Below are positions 47,804 through 56,384 of a DNA stretch of 64,000 nucleotides, in pieces. The stretch is from Corynebacterium renale (lineage in GTDB: Bacteria; Actinomycetota; Actinomycetes; Mycobacteriales; Mycobacteriaceae), in assembly GCF_002563965.1 (NCBI RefSeq), contig NZ_PDJF01000001.1, positions 868,001-932,000 of the forward strand, read 5' to 3'. The position numbers were made by a program, and so were the translations under genes. The stretch's first letter is position 1. Each line of letters opens with the position of its first letter. The notes under the pieces were generated by a model that saw only the letters and a list, made by a program, of their open reading frames with translations, ran no database searches and was not told the DNA's origin.

Positions 47804-50800
47804 TTAGACGGCGGCGCGTCCGGCTTCGAAAATCTCGGCTGGCATACGCCGTTCCAAAGCCCATTCGATGCGGATGGGCTTTTCGCCTCTGTGGGATACG
47901 TAGTTCACTGGTCCGAGCAGAGTAAACGGCGCGGCTGTGCCCAATGCGGTGGATTTTTCCACACGCACGCACAAGACCACGTGGGAGCCCAGTTCTTGGT
48001 GGTGGAGGTAACGCTGGCCGGTCGCGGAGTCGAGTGTGGTTTGGGATTGTGATTCCCACTGGAAGAGCTCGCGGGAAAGGGGGACGTCCTCGTAGCGGGT
48101 GGTTTCGGAGAAGTCGTCCTCGTTTTTAATAAGCGTCACGAAAAGTAAATCAATGTTCTGTTCCTGCAGGTAGTAGACGCCTTCTCGGGGTAGGTTGAGC
48201 AAATTCTTGAGGGATTCCTCGCGCAAAGCGGCCGTTAATTCGGCTCGCGAATAGTCGGCATGCATCGACAGGACAGTGGTGCCCATCTGCTCAGGAACAA
48301 CCCGGCTGCGGGCGGTAGTCCAGGCAAAGACTTGTTCCAGTTCGTCCCGGAAAGTGTGCTGCTCACGCAAAGTACGCAACGCGGAGTCTAAGTCCTGCGG
48401 GTGCGTTGCGACGGGCTGGTATGCCCACACGTTGACCGCGAGCATGCGTAGGAACCGTAGGTCCTGGTCGCTCATGGACGACACAGAGAGGCCGGCTGGG
48501 TCGAGGATGCGTAGGTAAGCTTCCGCACGTTCGGCATCATTGACGTGCAGGAATGCACGTACGCGGTTGAGGAAAAACTCTTCGTTGGGTGGGGTGGGGG
48601 TGGCGTCGATAAGCGAAGCAGAGCGCAGTAACCTGGTCCACCCGTCGTGATTTTTGCTGCGGTACAGGTCCTCGAGTTCTAGGTGCGTGTTGGCCAGGAA
48701 TGCGGTTAGGGAGGTGGTGCCTTCGGCCGCTACGAGGCGGCGCAGAGCCGGTAGTGAATTTTTGGTGGCAGCCTTGATGTTTCCCAGCACCTGGGCTTGG
48801 GTGACGGCGTCGAGGTGGATGCTGCTGCCGCCGGGAAGGTGCGGGAAGCCGTTTTCAATCTCCTGGGTGAGGCGTTTTCCGCGTCGTCCGGTGAGCGCTG
48901 CGTAGCGGGGTGCGAACCCGAATTCTTCGTGCTGCTGTCCAATAAAATCTAGGACGGTACAGACCTTGTCCTTGTAGAGGCGCAGGCCACGGCCCAACTG
49001 CTGGAGGAATACCGTCGGGCTTGCTGTGGGGCGCAGGAGGAGAAGGGTGTTCGCCTCGGGGATGTCCACGCCCTCGTTGAACAGGTCCACCGTGAATAGG
49101 GCTTTGAGGCGGCCATCTTTGAGCGCGCTGATTGCCCGGTCGCGGGATTCGGGATCGTTAGCGCTGGTCACGGCTTGTGCGGGGACTCCCAGGGCGGTGA
49201 AGCGATGCGCCATGTATTCTGCGTGTGCGATGGACACGCAGAAGCCCAGGGCTTTCATATCTTCTACGTCGAAGATGTGTTTTTCGATCTCGCTGAGGAT
49301 CAGGCGGACGCGCTTGTCGCCCATGCGGATATAAAAGTCGGAGAGTTCTTCGACGTCGTAGGCCGAGGACGTTCGGGACCAGCGCACATCACGGAGATCG
49401 GTTCCGTCGGAGATTCCGTAATAATGCATAGGGGCGACGAGTTGTAGCGCCAACGCGTCCCATAAGCGCAGTTCATAGGCAACGCGGTGGTCGAAGAATT
49501 CGGCCACGTTGGTGCCGTCGGCGCGCTCTGGAGTTGCGGTCAGACCGAGAAGCTCGCGAGGCTGCACGTAGTCGAGAAGAGTGCGGTACGTGCGGGCTTC
49601 GGCGTGGTGGAATTCGTCGACGATGACCATGTCGAAGGCGTCGGGGGCGAACCGGTCCAGCCGGGTATGCACGGACTGGATGGTAGCGAAGACGTGCCGG
49701 CCTTCCTCGACCGTGTGGTTTCCGGCCAAGATTTCACCGAAGCTGGGGTCCTGGAGAACTTCCCGGAATACGGCACGCGCCTGGTGCAGCAATTGCGTCC
49801 GGTGCGCCACGAAGAGGAGGGTGGGCCGCCGGCCAGCGGTTTCGGCCAGGCCTCGATAATCCAGGGCCGCGACCACAGTTTTGCCGGTACCTGTGGCTGC
49901 GACCAGCAGGTTCCGGTGGTGCCCGTGCGCAGACCGCTCGGCGGTGAGAGCATCGAGCATTGCTTCCTGGTACGGCCACGGCTCAACTCGCAGGCCAGCC
50001 AGAGTGAGACTGCGGGACGAAGACTCCGGCGACGCCTGCTTCAGCGCCGCTTGCAGGCGGAGCGTGTCCGCGGCCGTGAAGGTGGTGTAGTGCTTGCTGT
50101 TCCAGTACGTATCAAAAACCTTCTGGAAGCGGTCCACAATATCCGGCGTGCTGGCTCGGGTGGCGCGGATGTTCCACTCGACGCCGTCGATAAGCGCTGA
50201 ACGCGACAGGTTTGAACTGCCAATATAGGCGGAATCAAAACCGGAATTGCGGCGGAAAAGCCACGCTTTTGCGTGTAGACGTGTGGTAGTGGACTCATAG
50301 CCCACCTTCACCTGCGCGCCGAATTCCTCGGTGAGTTTGCGGATCGCGGTGGCGTCCGATGCACCGCAGTACGTGGACGTGATGACGCGCAGGGGAACAC
50401 CCTTGTCACGCAGGTATTCCAGTTCGTTGCGAATAACGGAAATGCCCGAATTCTTCACGAATGCACACAACAGATCCACCTGGTCGGCAGTGTGAATCTC
50501 GCGGCGAATCTCCGAAGCCATATTCTGATCGCTGCCCGCATTCGTCAGCAAGGCGGAGCCGGCGAGCGACGTTGGAGGCAGGTGCGGTTCTTCACCTAGC
50601 GTTGGCGCGTACACCGCGTGGAGGAGTAATTCCTGTTCGATCGTGTCGTCAGGGTCGATCAGGTGGGCCACCGCATTAATCAAGTGCAGGCGGTCGGCCT
50701 CATTCTTCGTGGACTCCAACGCGGTACGCAGGTGCTCCACAATCGTGCGCGACAATGCCGCAATGTAGCGGTCGCGCGCGGGTTCCTCCGCGCCGGACAC

Positions 50801-50899
50801 TGTGGCGAACCGTGCGTTCGTAGCCGCCATCCGCTCCCGCAACCGGCGGGTCACCGCGGATTCATACACCCCGAACGGCAGGGAAGCGTCCATGCTCAT
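47804..50899 (-). CDS. PLD nuclease - SF2 helicase - DUF3427 protein
   Basis: 1,031 residues. The phospholipase-D-type nuclease domain (about 115-280) has one HKD-like motif TRLHAKAWLF...YIGSSNLSRSA. The SF2 helicase core includes Walker A VAATGTGKTVVAALDY (about 335), the DEFHHAEA box, LLGLTATPER (motif III), and motif VI in the LQQLGRGLRL segment (about 640). The C-terminal ~350 residues match DUF3427. Single-chain PLD-helicase-DUF3427 proteins occur in defence or DNA-repair contexts. Its start overlaps the Nudix gene's stop by 4 bp (ATGA). Carries two of the 11-bp motifs, so it may be a long-term resident. Confidence 0.85.
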   Translation of the reverse strand: MSMDASLPFGVYESAVTRRLRERMAATNARFATVSGAEEPARDRYIAALSRTIVEHLRTALESTKNEADRLHLINAVAHLIDPDDTIEQELLLHAVYAPTLGEEPHLPPTSLAGSALLTNAGSDQNMASEIRREIHTADQVDLLCAFVKNSGISVIRNELEYLRDKGVPLRVITSTYCGASDATAIRKLTEEFGAQVKVGYESTTTRLHAKAWLFRRNSGFDSAYIGSSNLSRSALIDGVEWNIRATRASTPDIVDRFQKVFDTYWNSKHYTTFTAADTLRLQAALKQASPESSSRSLTLAGLRVEPWPYQEAMLDALTAERSAHGHHRNLLVAATGTGKTVVAALDYRGLAETAGRRPTLLFVAHRTQLLHQARAVFREVLQDPSFGEILAGNHTVEEGRHVFATIQSVHTRLDRFAPDAFDMVIVDEFHHAEARTYRTLLDYVQPRELLGLTATPERADGTNVAEFFDHRVAYELRLWDALALQLVAPMHYYGISDGTDLRDVRWSRTSSAYDVEELSDFYIRMGDKRVRLILSEIEKHIFDVEDMKALGFCVSIAHAEYMAHRFTALGVPAQAVTSANDPESRDRAISALKDGRLKALFTVDLFNEGVDIPEANTLLLLRPTASPTVFLQQLGRGLRLYKDKVCTVLDFIGQQHEEFGFAPRYAALTGRRGKRLTQEIENGFPHLPGGSSIHLDAVTQAQVLGNIKAATKNSLPALRRLVAAEGTTSLTAFLANTHLELEDLYRSKNHDGWTRLLRSASLIDATPTPPNEEFFLNRVRAFLHVNDAERAEAYLRILDPAGLSVSSMSDQDLRFLRMLAVNVWAYQPVATHPQDLDSALRTLREQHTFRDELEQVFAWTTARSRVVPEQMGTTVLSMHADYSRAELTAALREESLKNLLNLPREGVYYLQEQNIDLLFVTLIKNEDDFSETTRYEDVPLSRELFQWESQSQTTLDSATGQRYLHHQELGSHVVLCVRVEKSTALGTAAPFTLLGPVNYVSHRGEKPIRIEWALERRMPAEIFEAGRAAV

Positions 50900-51303
50900 C
50901 GCCCCAATTCCTCCATCACCGCGCGCACGGCCGGCACATCAGCCGGTGCCCACTCCAGCTGGAGCAGCTTATCGACGTCCACCCACCGCACTTCATCGTG
51001 CTCCGTCATAGTGGGCGCACCTTCCGCTATGGCGCAGTAATAACTAGAGAGGCGTATCGTCCCAAAGTCATAGGCGTGCTCAGTAGTCACCACATGCGAC
51101 CCCACCCGCGCCGTGATGAGAAGCTCTTCTGTAAGTTCCCGGACCAAAGCCTGCGGCTCAGTTTCCCCAGGCTCAACTTTTCCACCCGGAAATTCCCACA
51201 AACCAGCCATACTCTGGCCAGGTCCGCGCCGGGCGGCAAAGACCTGCGTGGTGGGTTCGAGCCGGGTAAAAACAGCAGCTACGACATGAATCGGTGACGA
51301 CAT
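50896..51303 (-). CDS. Nudix hydrolase (MutT/8-oxo-dGTPase-like)
   Basis: 135 residues. The Nudix box is intact: GGKVEPGETEPQALVRELTEE (GX5EX7REUXEE). LWEFPGG before it and the short length suggest MutT/NudG-type nucleotide-pool cleaning. Pairing with the PLD-helicase by 4-bp overlap suggests a joint role in handling modified nucleotides or DNA. ATG 51303 is preceded at 7 nt by TACAGT on the minus strand, a leaderless promoter. Confidence 0.9.
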   Translation of the reverse strand: MSSPIHVVAAVFTRLEPTTQVFAARRGPGQSMAGLWEFPGGKVEPGETEPQALVRELTEELLITARVGSHVVTTEHAYDFGTIRLSSYYCAIAEGAPTMTEHDEVRWVDVDKLLQLEWAPADVPAVRAVMEELGR

Positions 51304-51407
51304 GCCTAGGACTGTAGTAGATACCCCAGACACGTGTTCGGATCTCAGGTGGTGGATTTTCGAACACCATCTTTTGGTTGAGGGAGGCGCAGTTTTAGGA
51401 TAGAAAC
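51304..51407. promoter_or_regulatory. Divergent leaderless promoters (Nudix-helicase / PTS)
   Basis: Minus strand: TACAGT (complement of 51311-51316), 7 nt before the Nudix ATG. Plus strand: TAGGAT (51396-51401), 6 nt before the EIIAB ATG. No obvious palindromic operator between them. Confidence 0.5.
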
Positions 51408-52169
51408 ATGTCAGCTTTAAACCGTCTGCTTGCGGATGAATCGATAGACCTCGCAGGCACAGCAACCGACTGGGAAGATGCCCTCCGCCAGGCCGGGAAG
51501 CTCCTCGAAGCAACCGGCAACGTTGAGTCCGCATACACCCAATCCATGATTGATAGCGTTCACGAAAAAGGCCCGTACATCGTGGTAGCGCCGGGTTTCG
51601 CGTTCGCACACGCCCGGCCCTCGGAAGCGGTTCACGCAACGACGGCCGCATGGCTCAAGCTCACCGAACCCGTCGAGTTCGGGCACAAGAACGATCCCGT
51701 GTCCCTGGTCGTGGCGCTCGCCGCCACAGATACTACGGGCCATCAGCAGGCGATGGCGGAAATCGCAAAGCTGTTGGGTAAGAAGCGCGCCGAACTTGAT
51801 GCTGCCACCACTCCCGGGGAACTGCGTGCGGTTTTAGAGGGAGTATCGGGCCGGGAGGACGTCGAGAAGCAATCCAGTGACACCCGCAACAAGATCCTCA
51901 CCGTCTGCGGCAACGGCCTGGGCACCAGCCTCTTCCTGAAGAACACCGTCGAAGACGTCCTCGGGCGGTGGGGCTGGGCCAAATACATCACCGTCGAAGC
52001 CACCGACACCATCTCCGCAAAAGGCAAAGCCAAAGAAGCAGACCTCATCCTCACCTCCGGCGAAATCGCCCGCACCCTCGGTGACTTGGGCGTACCGCTG
52101 CGCATTATCGACGACTTCACCTCCGTCAAGGAAGTGGACGCCGTACTCCGCGACTCCTACGACATCTAG
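51408..52169 (+). CDS. Ascorbate-type PTS EIIA-EIIB fusion
   Basis: 253 residues. EIIA (mannitol/fructose class, about 1-150) with phosphorylated His68 in FAFAHARP. EIIB (about 162-250) with Cys167 in LTVCGNGLGTSL. In PTS systems phosphate passes from HPr to EIIA-His, EIIB-Cys and then the sugar. The EIIB is of the lactose/ascorbate (UlaB) type. EIIC follows 11 bp later. No sugar-phosphate-metabolising genes are adjacent, so the substrate is uncertain. Confidence 0.9.
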   Translation: MSALNRLLADESIDLAGTATDWEDALRQAGKLLEATGNVESAYTQSMIDSVHEKGPYIVVAPGFAFAHARPSEAVHATTAAWLKLTEPVEFGHKNDPVSLVVALAATDTTGHQQAMAEIAKLLGKKRAELDAATTPGELRAVLEGVSGREDVEKQSSDTRNKILTVCGNGLGTSLFLKNTVEDVLGRWGWAKYITVEATDTISAKGKAKEADLILTSGEIARTLGDLGVPLRIIDDFTSVKEVDAVLRDSYDI

Positions 52170-52180
52170 AGGCAATAACA

Positions 52181-53761
52181 ATGGACGTACTCATTAACAT
52201 TGCGCAGTTCATCGTCAACGAATTCCTGGCGGTACCTGCGTTTCTCATCGGCATCATCACCGCCGTCGGGCTGGCCGCAATGCGCAAATCCGGCGGCCAA
52301 GTTATCGGCGGCGCACTCAAAGCAACACTCGGCTTCCTCCTCATCGGCGCTGGCGCCACACTAGTCACCGCCTCACTAGAGCCGCTCGGCATCATGATCC
52401 AAGGCGCCACCGGCGCCCAAGGCGTGATCCCCACCAACGAAGCCATCGCCGGCATCGCCCAACAACAATACGGCGGACAAGTCGCCTGGCTGATGATCCT
52501 CGGCTTCGCCGTCTCCCTCATCCTTGCCCGATTCACCCCACTGAGCTACGTATTCCTCACCGGACACCACGTACTCTTCATGGCAACCATGCTGACCATC
52601 ATCCTGGCAACCGCAGGATTCAACTCCTGGATCGTGGTCCTCGCCGGCGCGCTCCTACTCGGCGTCCTCATGGTTTCACTACCCGCCATCGCACACCCCT
52701 GGACCCGGAAAATCACGGGCAACGATTCCATCGCTATCGGCCACTTCGGCACCGCCGGTTACGTGGCCGCAGGTGCCGTCGGCAAGCTCGTCGGCAGCAA
52801 AGGTGAAAAGAAATCCCCCTCCACCGAAGAACTCAAACTCCCCGAAGGCCTCCGCTTCCTCCGTGACTCCATGGTCTCCACCGCACTGTCCATGGTCATC
52901 ATGTACGTAGTCCTCGCCCTCGCCTACTACCTGCGCGCAGGCGACGAAGCCTTCAACGCCTTCGACGGCGGCGCAGCAAACGCCGGCAACTACTTCATGC
53001 AAGCCGTCACGCAAGGCCTCCAATTCGGCGTAGCCGTGGCCGTCATCCTCTTCGGCGTGCGCACCATCTTGGGCGAACTGGTCCCAGCCTTCCAAGGCAT
53101 CGCCGCCAAAGTAGTCCCCGGCGCAATCCCAGCCCTCGACGCGCCCATCGTCTTCCCCTTCGCACAAAATGCCGTGCTCATCGGGTTCATCAGCTCATTC
53201 GTGGGCGGACTCGTCGGCCTAGCAGTCCTCGCACTATGGCTCAACCCCGCATTCGGCATCGCACTCATCCTGCCCGGCCTCGTGCCACACTTCTTCACCG
53301 GCGGCGCAGCAGGCGTCTACGGCAACGCCACCGGCGGACGACGCGGCGCCATCTTCGGTGCCTTCGCAAACGGCCTGCTCATTACGTTCCTTCCCGCATT
53401 CTTACTGCAGGTTCTCGGGGCATTCGGATCGGAAAACACCACCTTCGGTGACGCGGACTTCGGCTGGTTCGGCATCCTCATCGGCCTTGGCGCACGCGCC
53501 GGCGGGGCCGTTGGACTGGGGCTAATCCTGCTGGTCGGAGCAGTTGTATTCGGACTGGGCCTGTTCGTACAAAAGAAATACGTCGACGGTGTGGACCCGG
53601 CTGCTGCCGGTTCCGGTTCGGCTGGTGCTGCTGGTCTGGCTGCTTCGGCCGCTTCGGCTGCTTCGGCTGACGACGCTCCGGTCGCGGCTGAGACCCGCAC
53701 CTACCCAAAGATCGCGCCACCTAAAGGCGCACCGGTACCGCCACCACCACTCGAAGACTAA
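52181..53761 (+). CDS. ulaA: PTS ascorbate-type permease EIIC (UlaA family)
   Basis: 526 residues, about 11 helices. The opening FIVNEFLAVPAFLIGIITAVGLAAMRK, TGHHVLFMATM and GGAAGVYGNATGGRRGA are UlaA/SgaT-family marks. The family transports L-ascorbate with UlaB/UlaC. The C-terminal ~50 residues form a non-conserved Ala/Ser/Pro-rich cytoplasmic tail (VKKY then AAASAASADD-like). The symbol denotes family; ascorbate as substrate is not proven here. Confidence 0.88.
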   Translation: MDVLINIAQFIVNEFLAVPAFLIGIITAVGLAAMRKSGGQVIGGALKATLGFLLIGAGATLVTASLEPLGIMIQGATGAQGVIPTNEAIAGIAQQQYGGQVAWLMILGFAVSLILARFTPLSYVFLTGHHVLFMATMLTIILATAGFNSWIVVLAGALLLGVLMVSLPAIAHPWTRKITGNDSIAIGHFGTAGYVAAGAVGKLVGSKGEKKSPSTEELKLPEGLRFLRDSMVSTALSMVIMYVVLALAYYLRAGDEAFNAFDGGAANAGNYFMQAVTQGLQFGVAVAVILFGVRTILGELVPAFQGIAAKVVPGAIPALDAPIVFPFAQNAVLIGFISSFVGGLVGLAVLALWLNPAFGIALILPGLVPHFFTGGAAGVYGNATGGRRGAIFGAFANGLLITFLPAFLLQVLGAFGSENTTFGDADFGWFGILIGLGARAGGAVGLGLILLVGAVVFGLGLFVQKKYVDGVDPAAAGSGSAGAAGLAASAASAASADDAPVAAETRTYPKIAPPKGAPVPPPPLED

Positions 53762-53777
53762 CTATGTAGTTGGCTGA

Positions 53778-53809
53778 AACCCCGCTGGACCTGCAAGTCT
53801 CGCGGGGTT
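53778..53809 (+). terminator. Terminator after ulaA
   Basis: 8-bp arms AACCCCGC / GCGGGGTT with a 16-nt loop, then TCTTG. Modest stem. Confidence 0.5.
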
Positions 53810-53863
53810 CTTGCGTGCTCCGTGCTGGCTGATCCTAGATTGCGTTCGGATATGTATACCGAA

Positions 53864-53914
53864 TCGACATATCCCGCTAACGTGTCGATTTTTTTCGCGA
53901 AAAATCGACATATC
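53864..53914. repeat. Fic-cassette palindrome, copy 1 (no gene inserted)
   Basis: TCGACATATC, about 10 bp, then the palindrome GTCGATTTTTTTCGCGAAAAATCGAC (53884-53909, given here only to mark the arms) closing with a second TCGACATATC. Flanking sequence on both sides matches the outer flanks of the Fic cassette, so this looks like an unoccupied version of the same site. Confidence 0.8.
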
Positions 53915-53988
53915 AGGTTTTGTTGGTAGTGAAACCGCAGGTGAAAGGGGCGGTGAACTTGTCGTGAACGCTAACCTTACGAGCTAGC

Positions 53989-54044
53989 CTTAATATCCCA
54001 GGTCGTGCGTATCCGTGGCGTTGTCCGCGGCCTGGGATATTAAG
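53989..54044. repeat. Isolated A-type hairpin
   Basis: CTTAATATCCCAGGTCG and inverted arm, without a B module. It lies about 75 bp after copy 1 of the Fic-cassette palindrome, in the same relation as at 55491. Confidence 0.85.
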
Positions 54045-54264
54045 CCTGGCTGATAATTATGCAGATTTGCCGCATACGTTGAAGGTTGTGATGGACGTGC
54101 CCGTGGGGCGTTCTAGCGGTTAAAGGGAGACGCTCCTCTTGAAAGCGCTTGGCGCAGTCCCGCTGAGAGGCCTGATTCTGGGTCGCGTTCGGACATGTAC
54201 ACCGAATCGACATATCCCTCTAACGTGTCGATTTTTTCGTGAAAAATCGACATATCAGAACAAA

Positions 54265-55356
54265 CTACCTGGTTGTGAGCGCCTTGAGAGCATCGATATT
54301 TGCGAATATTTTTCCCCTGCCAATCTTGTGTTCCTGGAGTATTCCGGCTTCAGCCAGCTGAGCTAGCCAAGTTGACGCTGTTTGGCGCTTAGCCAAGCCA
54401 GCTTCTTCTATGTCGGCGATGCGAACATAAGGTTTAATGAAAAGCAGATGTGCCAGATAGGCTCCGGCTGAAATTCCTAGGGCGCGGATTTTCTCACCTG
54501 TCTGTTCTTGTAAAAGGCGTAGTTCGTTGATCAGATCCGTTGCAGATTCCGCTGCCTCTTGGACGGCCCTGACCATAAACAAAATCCACTCTTCCCAGGC
54601 ATCTTGACTTGTCACCTCGCGCAAGCGTTTGTAGTACTCAGACTTGTTGTCGACGATATAGCCGGATAAATAAAGGACGGGCAATCGCAGAACTTCATGC
54701 TGGATAAGCAACAAGATATTCAGGATTCGACCTGTACGCCCATTGCCGTCATAGAAAGGGTGAATCGCCTCGAATTGGTAATGCGTTATTGCCATGAGCA
54801 CCAGGGGATCCAACTCGTGGTTGGAGTAAATAAATTTCTCCCAGGCTGAAAGGTGTGCCTCGATAATCTCCTTACCTTCGGGCGGAGTGTAGAAACGCGT
54901 TTTTGTACGGGGGTCGCCAATAAAGGTTCCCGGGGTAGAACGAATCCGTGCCGGTTGGCCGTCCAAGATGCTGCAAACAAATAGCGCCGTCTTCTCAGAG
55001 ACAGGCCGTTCGTGCAGAGCTTGAACCCCGTTATATAAAGCTTCTTTGTAGCGCAGTGCTTCTTTAGTCGCGGGTGAGGGAGAGCGGTCTACTTCCCATT
55101 CCGCTTTGAATAGTTCATCGTTGGTAGTCACGATGTTCTCAATTTCTGAAGAAGCCTGCGCTTCGCGCAATGGAATCGTGGAAGTGATGATGTCTGGATT
55201 TGGAATCAGGTCGCATGCTGTATTGAGCGAGGCCAGCGCTGCACGAGCTTCAATCACGGCTTTGAGTACGGGAACCGTTTCCACAATCGCAGCCGGAGGA
55301 AGAGGTGGCAACTGGTTGTAGGGGATGTTCGGGTTGAACGCTTCGTGAGCAGACAT
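54265..55356 (-). CDS. Fic-domain protein with N-terminal inhibitory helix and C-terminal winged helix
   Basis: 363 residues. The Fic motif HPFYDGNGRTGR is at 199-210 with intact His and Arg, so AMP-transfer (or related nucleotidyl-transfer) activity is expected. The N-terminal Fic_N region has the inhibitory [S/T]xxxE[G/N] motif at S69-N74 (SSEIEN), typical of class II Fic proteins that self-restrain. The last ~75 residues form a winged helix (IADIEEAGLAKRQTASTWLAQLAEAGIL) for DNA binding. No antitoxin gene is needed or present. ATG 55356 is preceded at 6 nt by TATTCT. Targets unknown. Confidence 0.85.
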   Translation of the reverse strand: MSAHEAFNPNIPYNQLPPLPPAAIVETVPVLKAVIEARAALASLNTACDLIPNPDIITSTIPLREAQASSEIENIVTTNDELFKAEWEVDRSPSPATKEALRYKEALYNGVQALHERPVSEKTALFVCSILDGQPARIRSTPGTFIGDPRTKTRFYTPPEGKEIIEAHLSAWEKFIYSNHELDPLVLMAITHYQFEAIHPFYDGNGRTGRILNILLLIQHEVLRLPVLYLSGYIVDNKSEYYKRLREVTSQDAWEEWILFMVRAVQEAAESATDLINELRLLQEQTGEKIRALGISAGAYLAHLLFIKPYVRIADIEEAGLAKRQTASTWLAQLAEAGILQEHKIGRGKIFANIDALKALTTR

Positions 55357-55368
55357 TTACACAGAATA
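55357..55368 (-). promoter_or_regulatory. Leaderless -10 box of the Fic gene
   Basis: TATTCT on the minus strand (complement of 55363-55368), 6 nt before ATG 55356. The palindrome lies immediately upstream over the -35 region, as in cassettes 1 and 2. Confidence 0.55.
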
Positions 55369-55490
55369 AACATATCTCGCTAACGTGTCGATTTTTTCGC
55401 GAAAAATCGACATATCAGGTTTTGTCGCCGGTGAAACCGCAGGTGAAGGCGATGGCGAACTTGTCCTGAACGCTAGCCTTACGAGCTAGC

Positions 55491-55546
55491 CTTAATATCC
55501 CAGGTCGCGCGAACCCACCCAGAGGCCCGCGACCTGGGATATTAAG
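55491..55546. repeat. Isolated A-type hairpin
   Basis: Perfect arms CTTAATATCCCAGGTCGCG with complement. It stands about 75 bp beyond the Fic cassette and is preceded by CTTACGAGCTAGC as at 53970 and 56461. Confidence 0.85.
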
Positions 55547-55641
55547 TCTGGCTGTTAATTATGCAGATTTGCCGCATGCGTTGAAGGCTCTACCGAACAT
55601 GATTCGTCCGGTAGAGCCTTAAATATGTGATGTGCTAGAAG

Positions 55642-56178
55642 TTAACGGGGACGTCGTTCGCAACCTATGCCGTCACCATCACGGTCCAGATGGGTGTCGT
55701 AGCCGGCGTCGGAACGGCGAATCGGGCGACCCAAGTCACGCCAGACTGCACGGCAGTTCGGGTACATCTTCGTTGCAGGGCGTGGTGCAGCTGCTGGACG
55801 TGGTGCTGGGGCGGGTGCAGGTTCGGCGATTGGGGCTGGCGCAGGAGCTACTGGTTCCGGTGCAGGTGCTGGAAGTGGCGCAGGTGCAGGCGCAGGAGAA
55901 GGCAGAATGCCTGGTAATGGGTTAGGGATAAACCCTTGTTGGATAGCCCATACAGCGCCGCCGCCGATCAGGGTGACGGCTCCGATTACTCCTAAAACGA
56001 TTCCAGCGATTTCGCCGTCGCTAAGCGCTCCGCGGGGCTGGTCTTTCTTTAGGGGACCTTCCAACGTGGTGATTGGATTCGGTGATTCGGCCACTGGGAT
56101 CGTGTCCTGCGCTAGTGCAGGACTTGCGGTAGCGATGAGCGTGGTCGCAACCGAAGCAACAAACAGTTTCTTGAACAT
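55642..56178 (-). CDS. Excalibur-domain exported protein
   Basis: 178 residues. Signal peptide MFKKLFVASVATTLIATASPALA, a transmembrane helix (about 58-80, GEIAGIVLGVIGAVTLIGGGAVWAI), and a Pro/Ala-rich stalk of PAPAP/EPVAPAP units (about 92-135). The C-terminal excalibur domain reads YPNCRAVW...YDTHLDRDGDGIGCE, whose DxDxDG loop binds Ca2+ like an EF-hand and whose two Cys may pair. ATG 56178 chosen at the signal peptide; the frame runs open to 56424. Surface-exposed role in calcium binding inferred from family. Confidence 0.85.
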   Translation of the reverse strand: MFKKLFVASVATTLIATASPALAQDTIPVAESPNPITTLEGPLKKDQPRGALSDGEIAGIVLGVIGAVTLIGGGAVWAIQQGFIPNPLPGILPSPAPAPAPLPAPAPEPVAPAPAPIAEPAPAPAPRPAAAPRPATKMYPNCRAVWRDLGRPIRRSDAGYDTHLDRDGDGIGCERRPR

Positions 56179-56384
56179 TTCTGGATAATAACTGAAAAAA
56201 CACAGAGAGGGAATGCTTTGTGCTTGATATTTACCAACATTCAGAGCTGTACGGGGGCAGAAGGGCAGACTGGGTAAAAATTCTGGAAATGCTTCGTGGC
56301 AGCTGTCACTGAAGAGACTGCACTCAACCAGCCCGGCGCTCCTTGTTGAAGCGGTCGGCGCAGTCCCGATAAGAGGCCTGATTC

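Larger units (their letters stand above)
54207..55416 (-). mobile_element. Single-gene cassette 3: Fic protein between palindromic repeats
   Basis: Palindrome copies at 54207-54256 and 55370-55416 (core GTCGATTTTTTCGYGAAAAATCGAC, CATATC tail) bracket one minus-strand gene. The 3' copy ends 8 bp from the stop codon. The 5' copy ends 1 bp before the -10 box. A gene-free site with the same flanks exists at 53840-54044. Confidence 0.6.
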
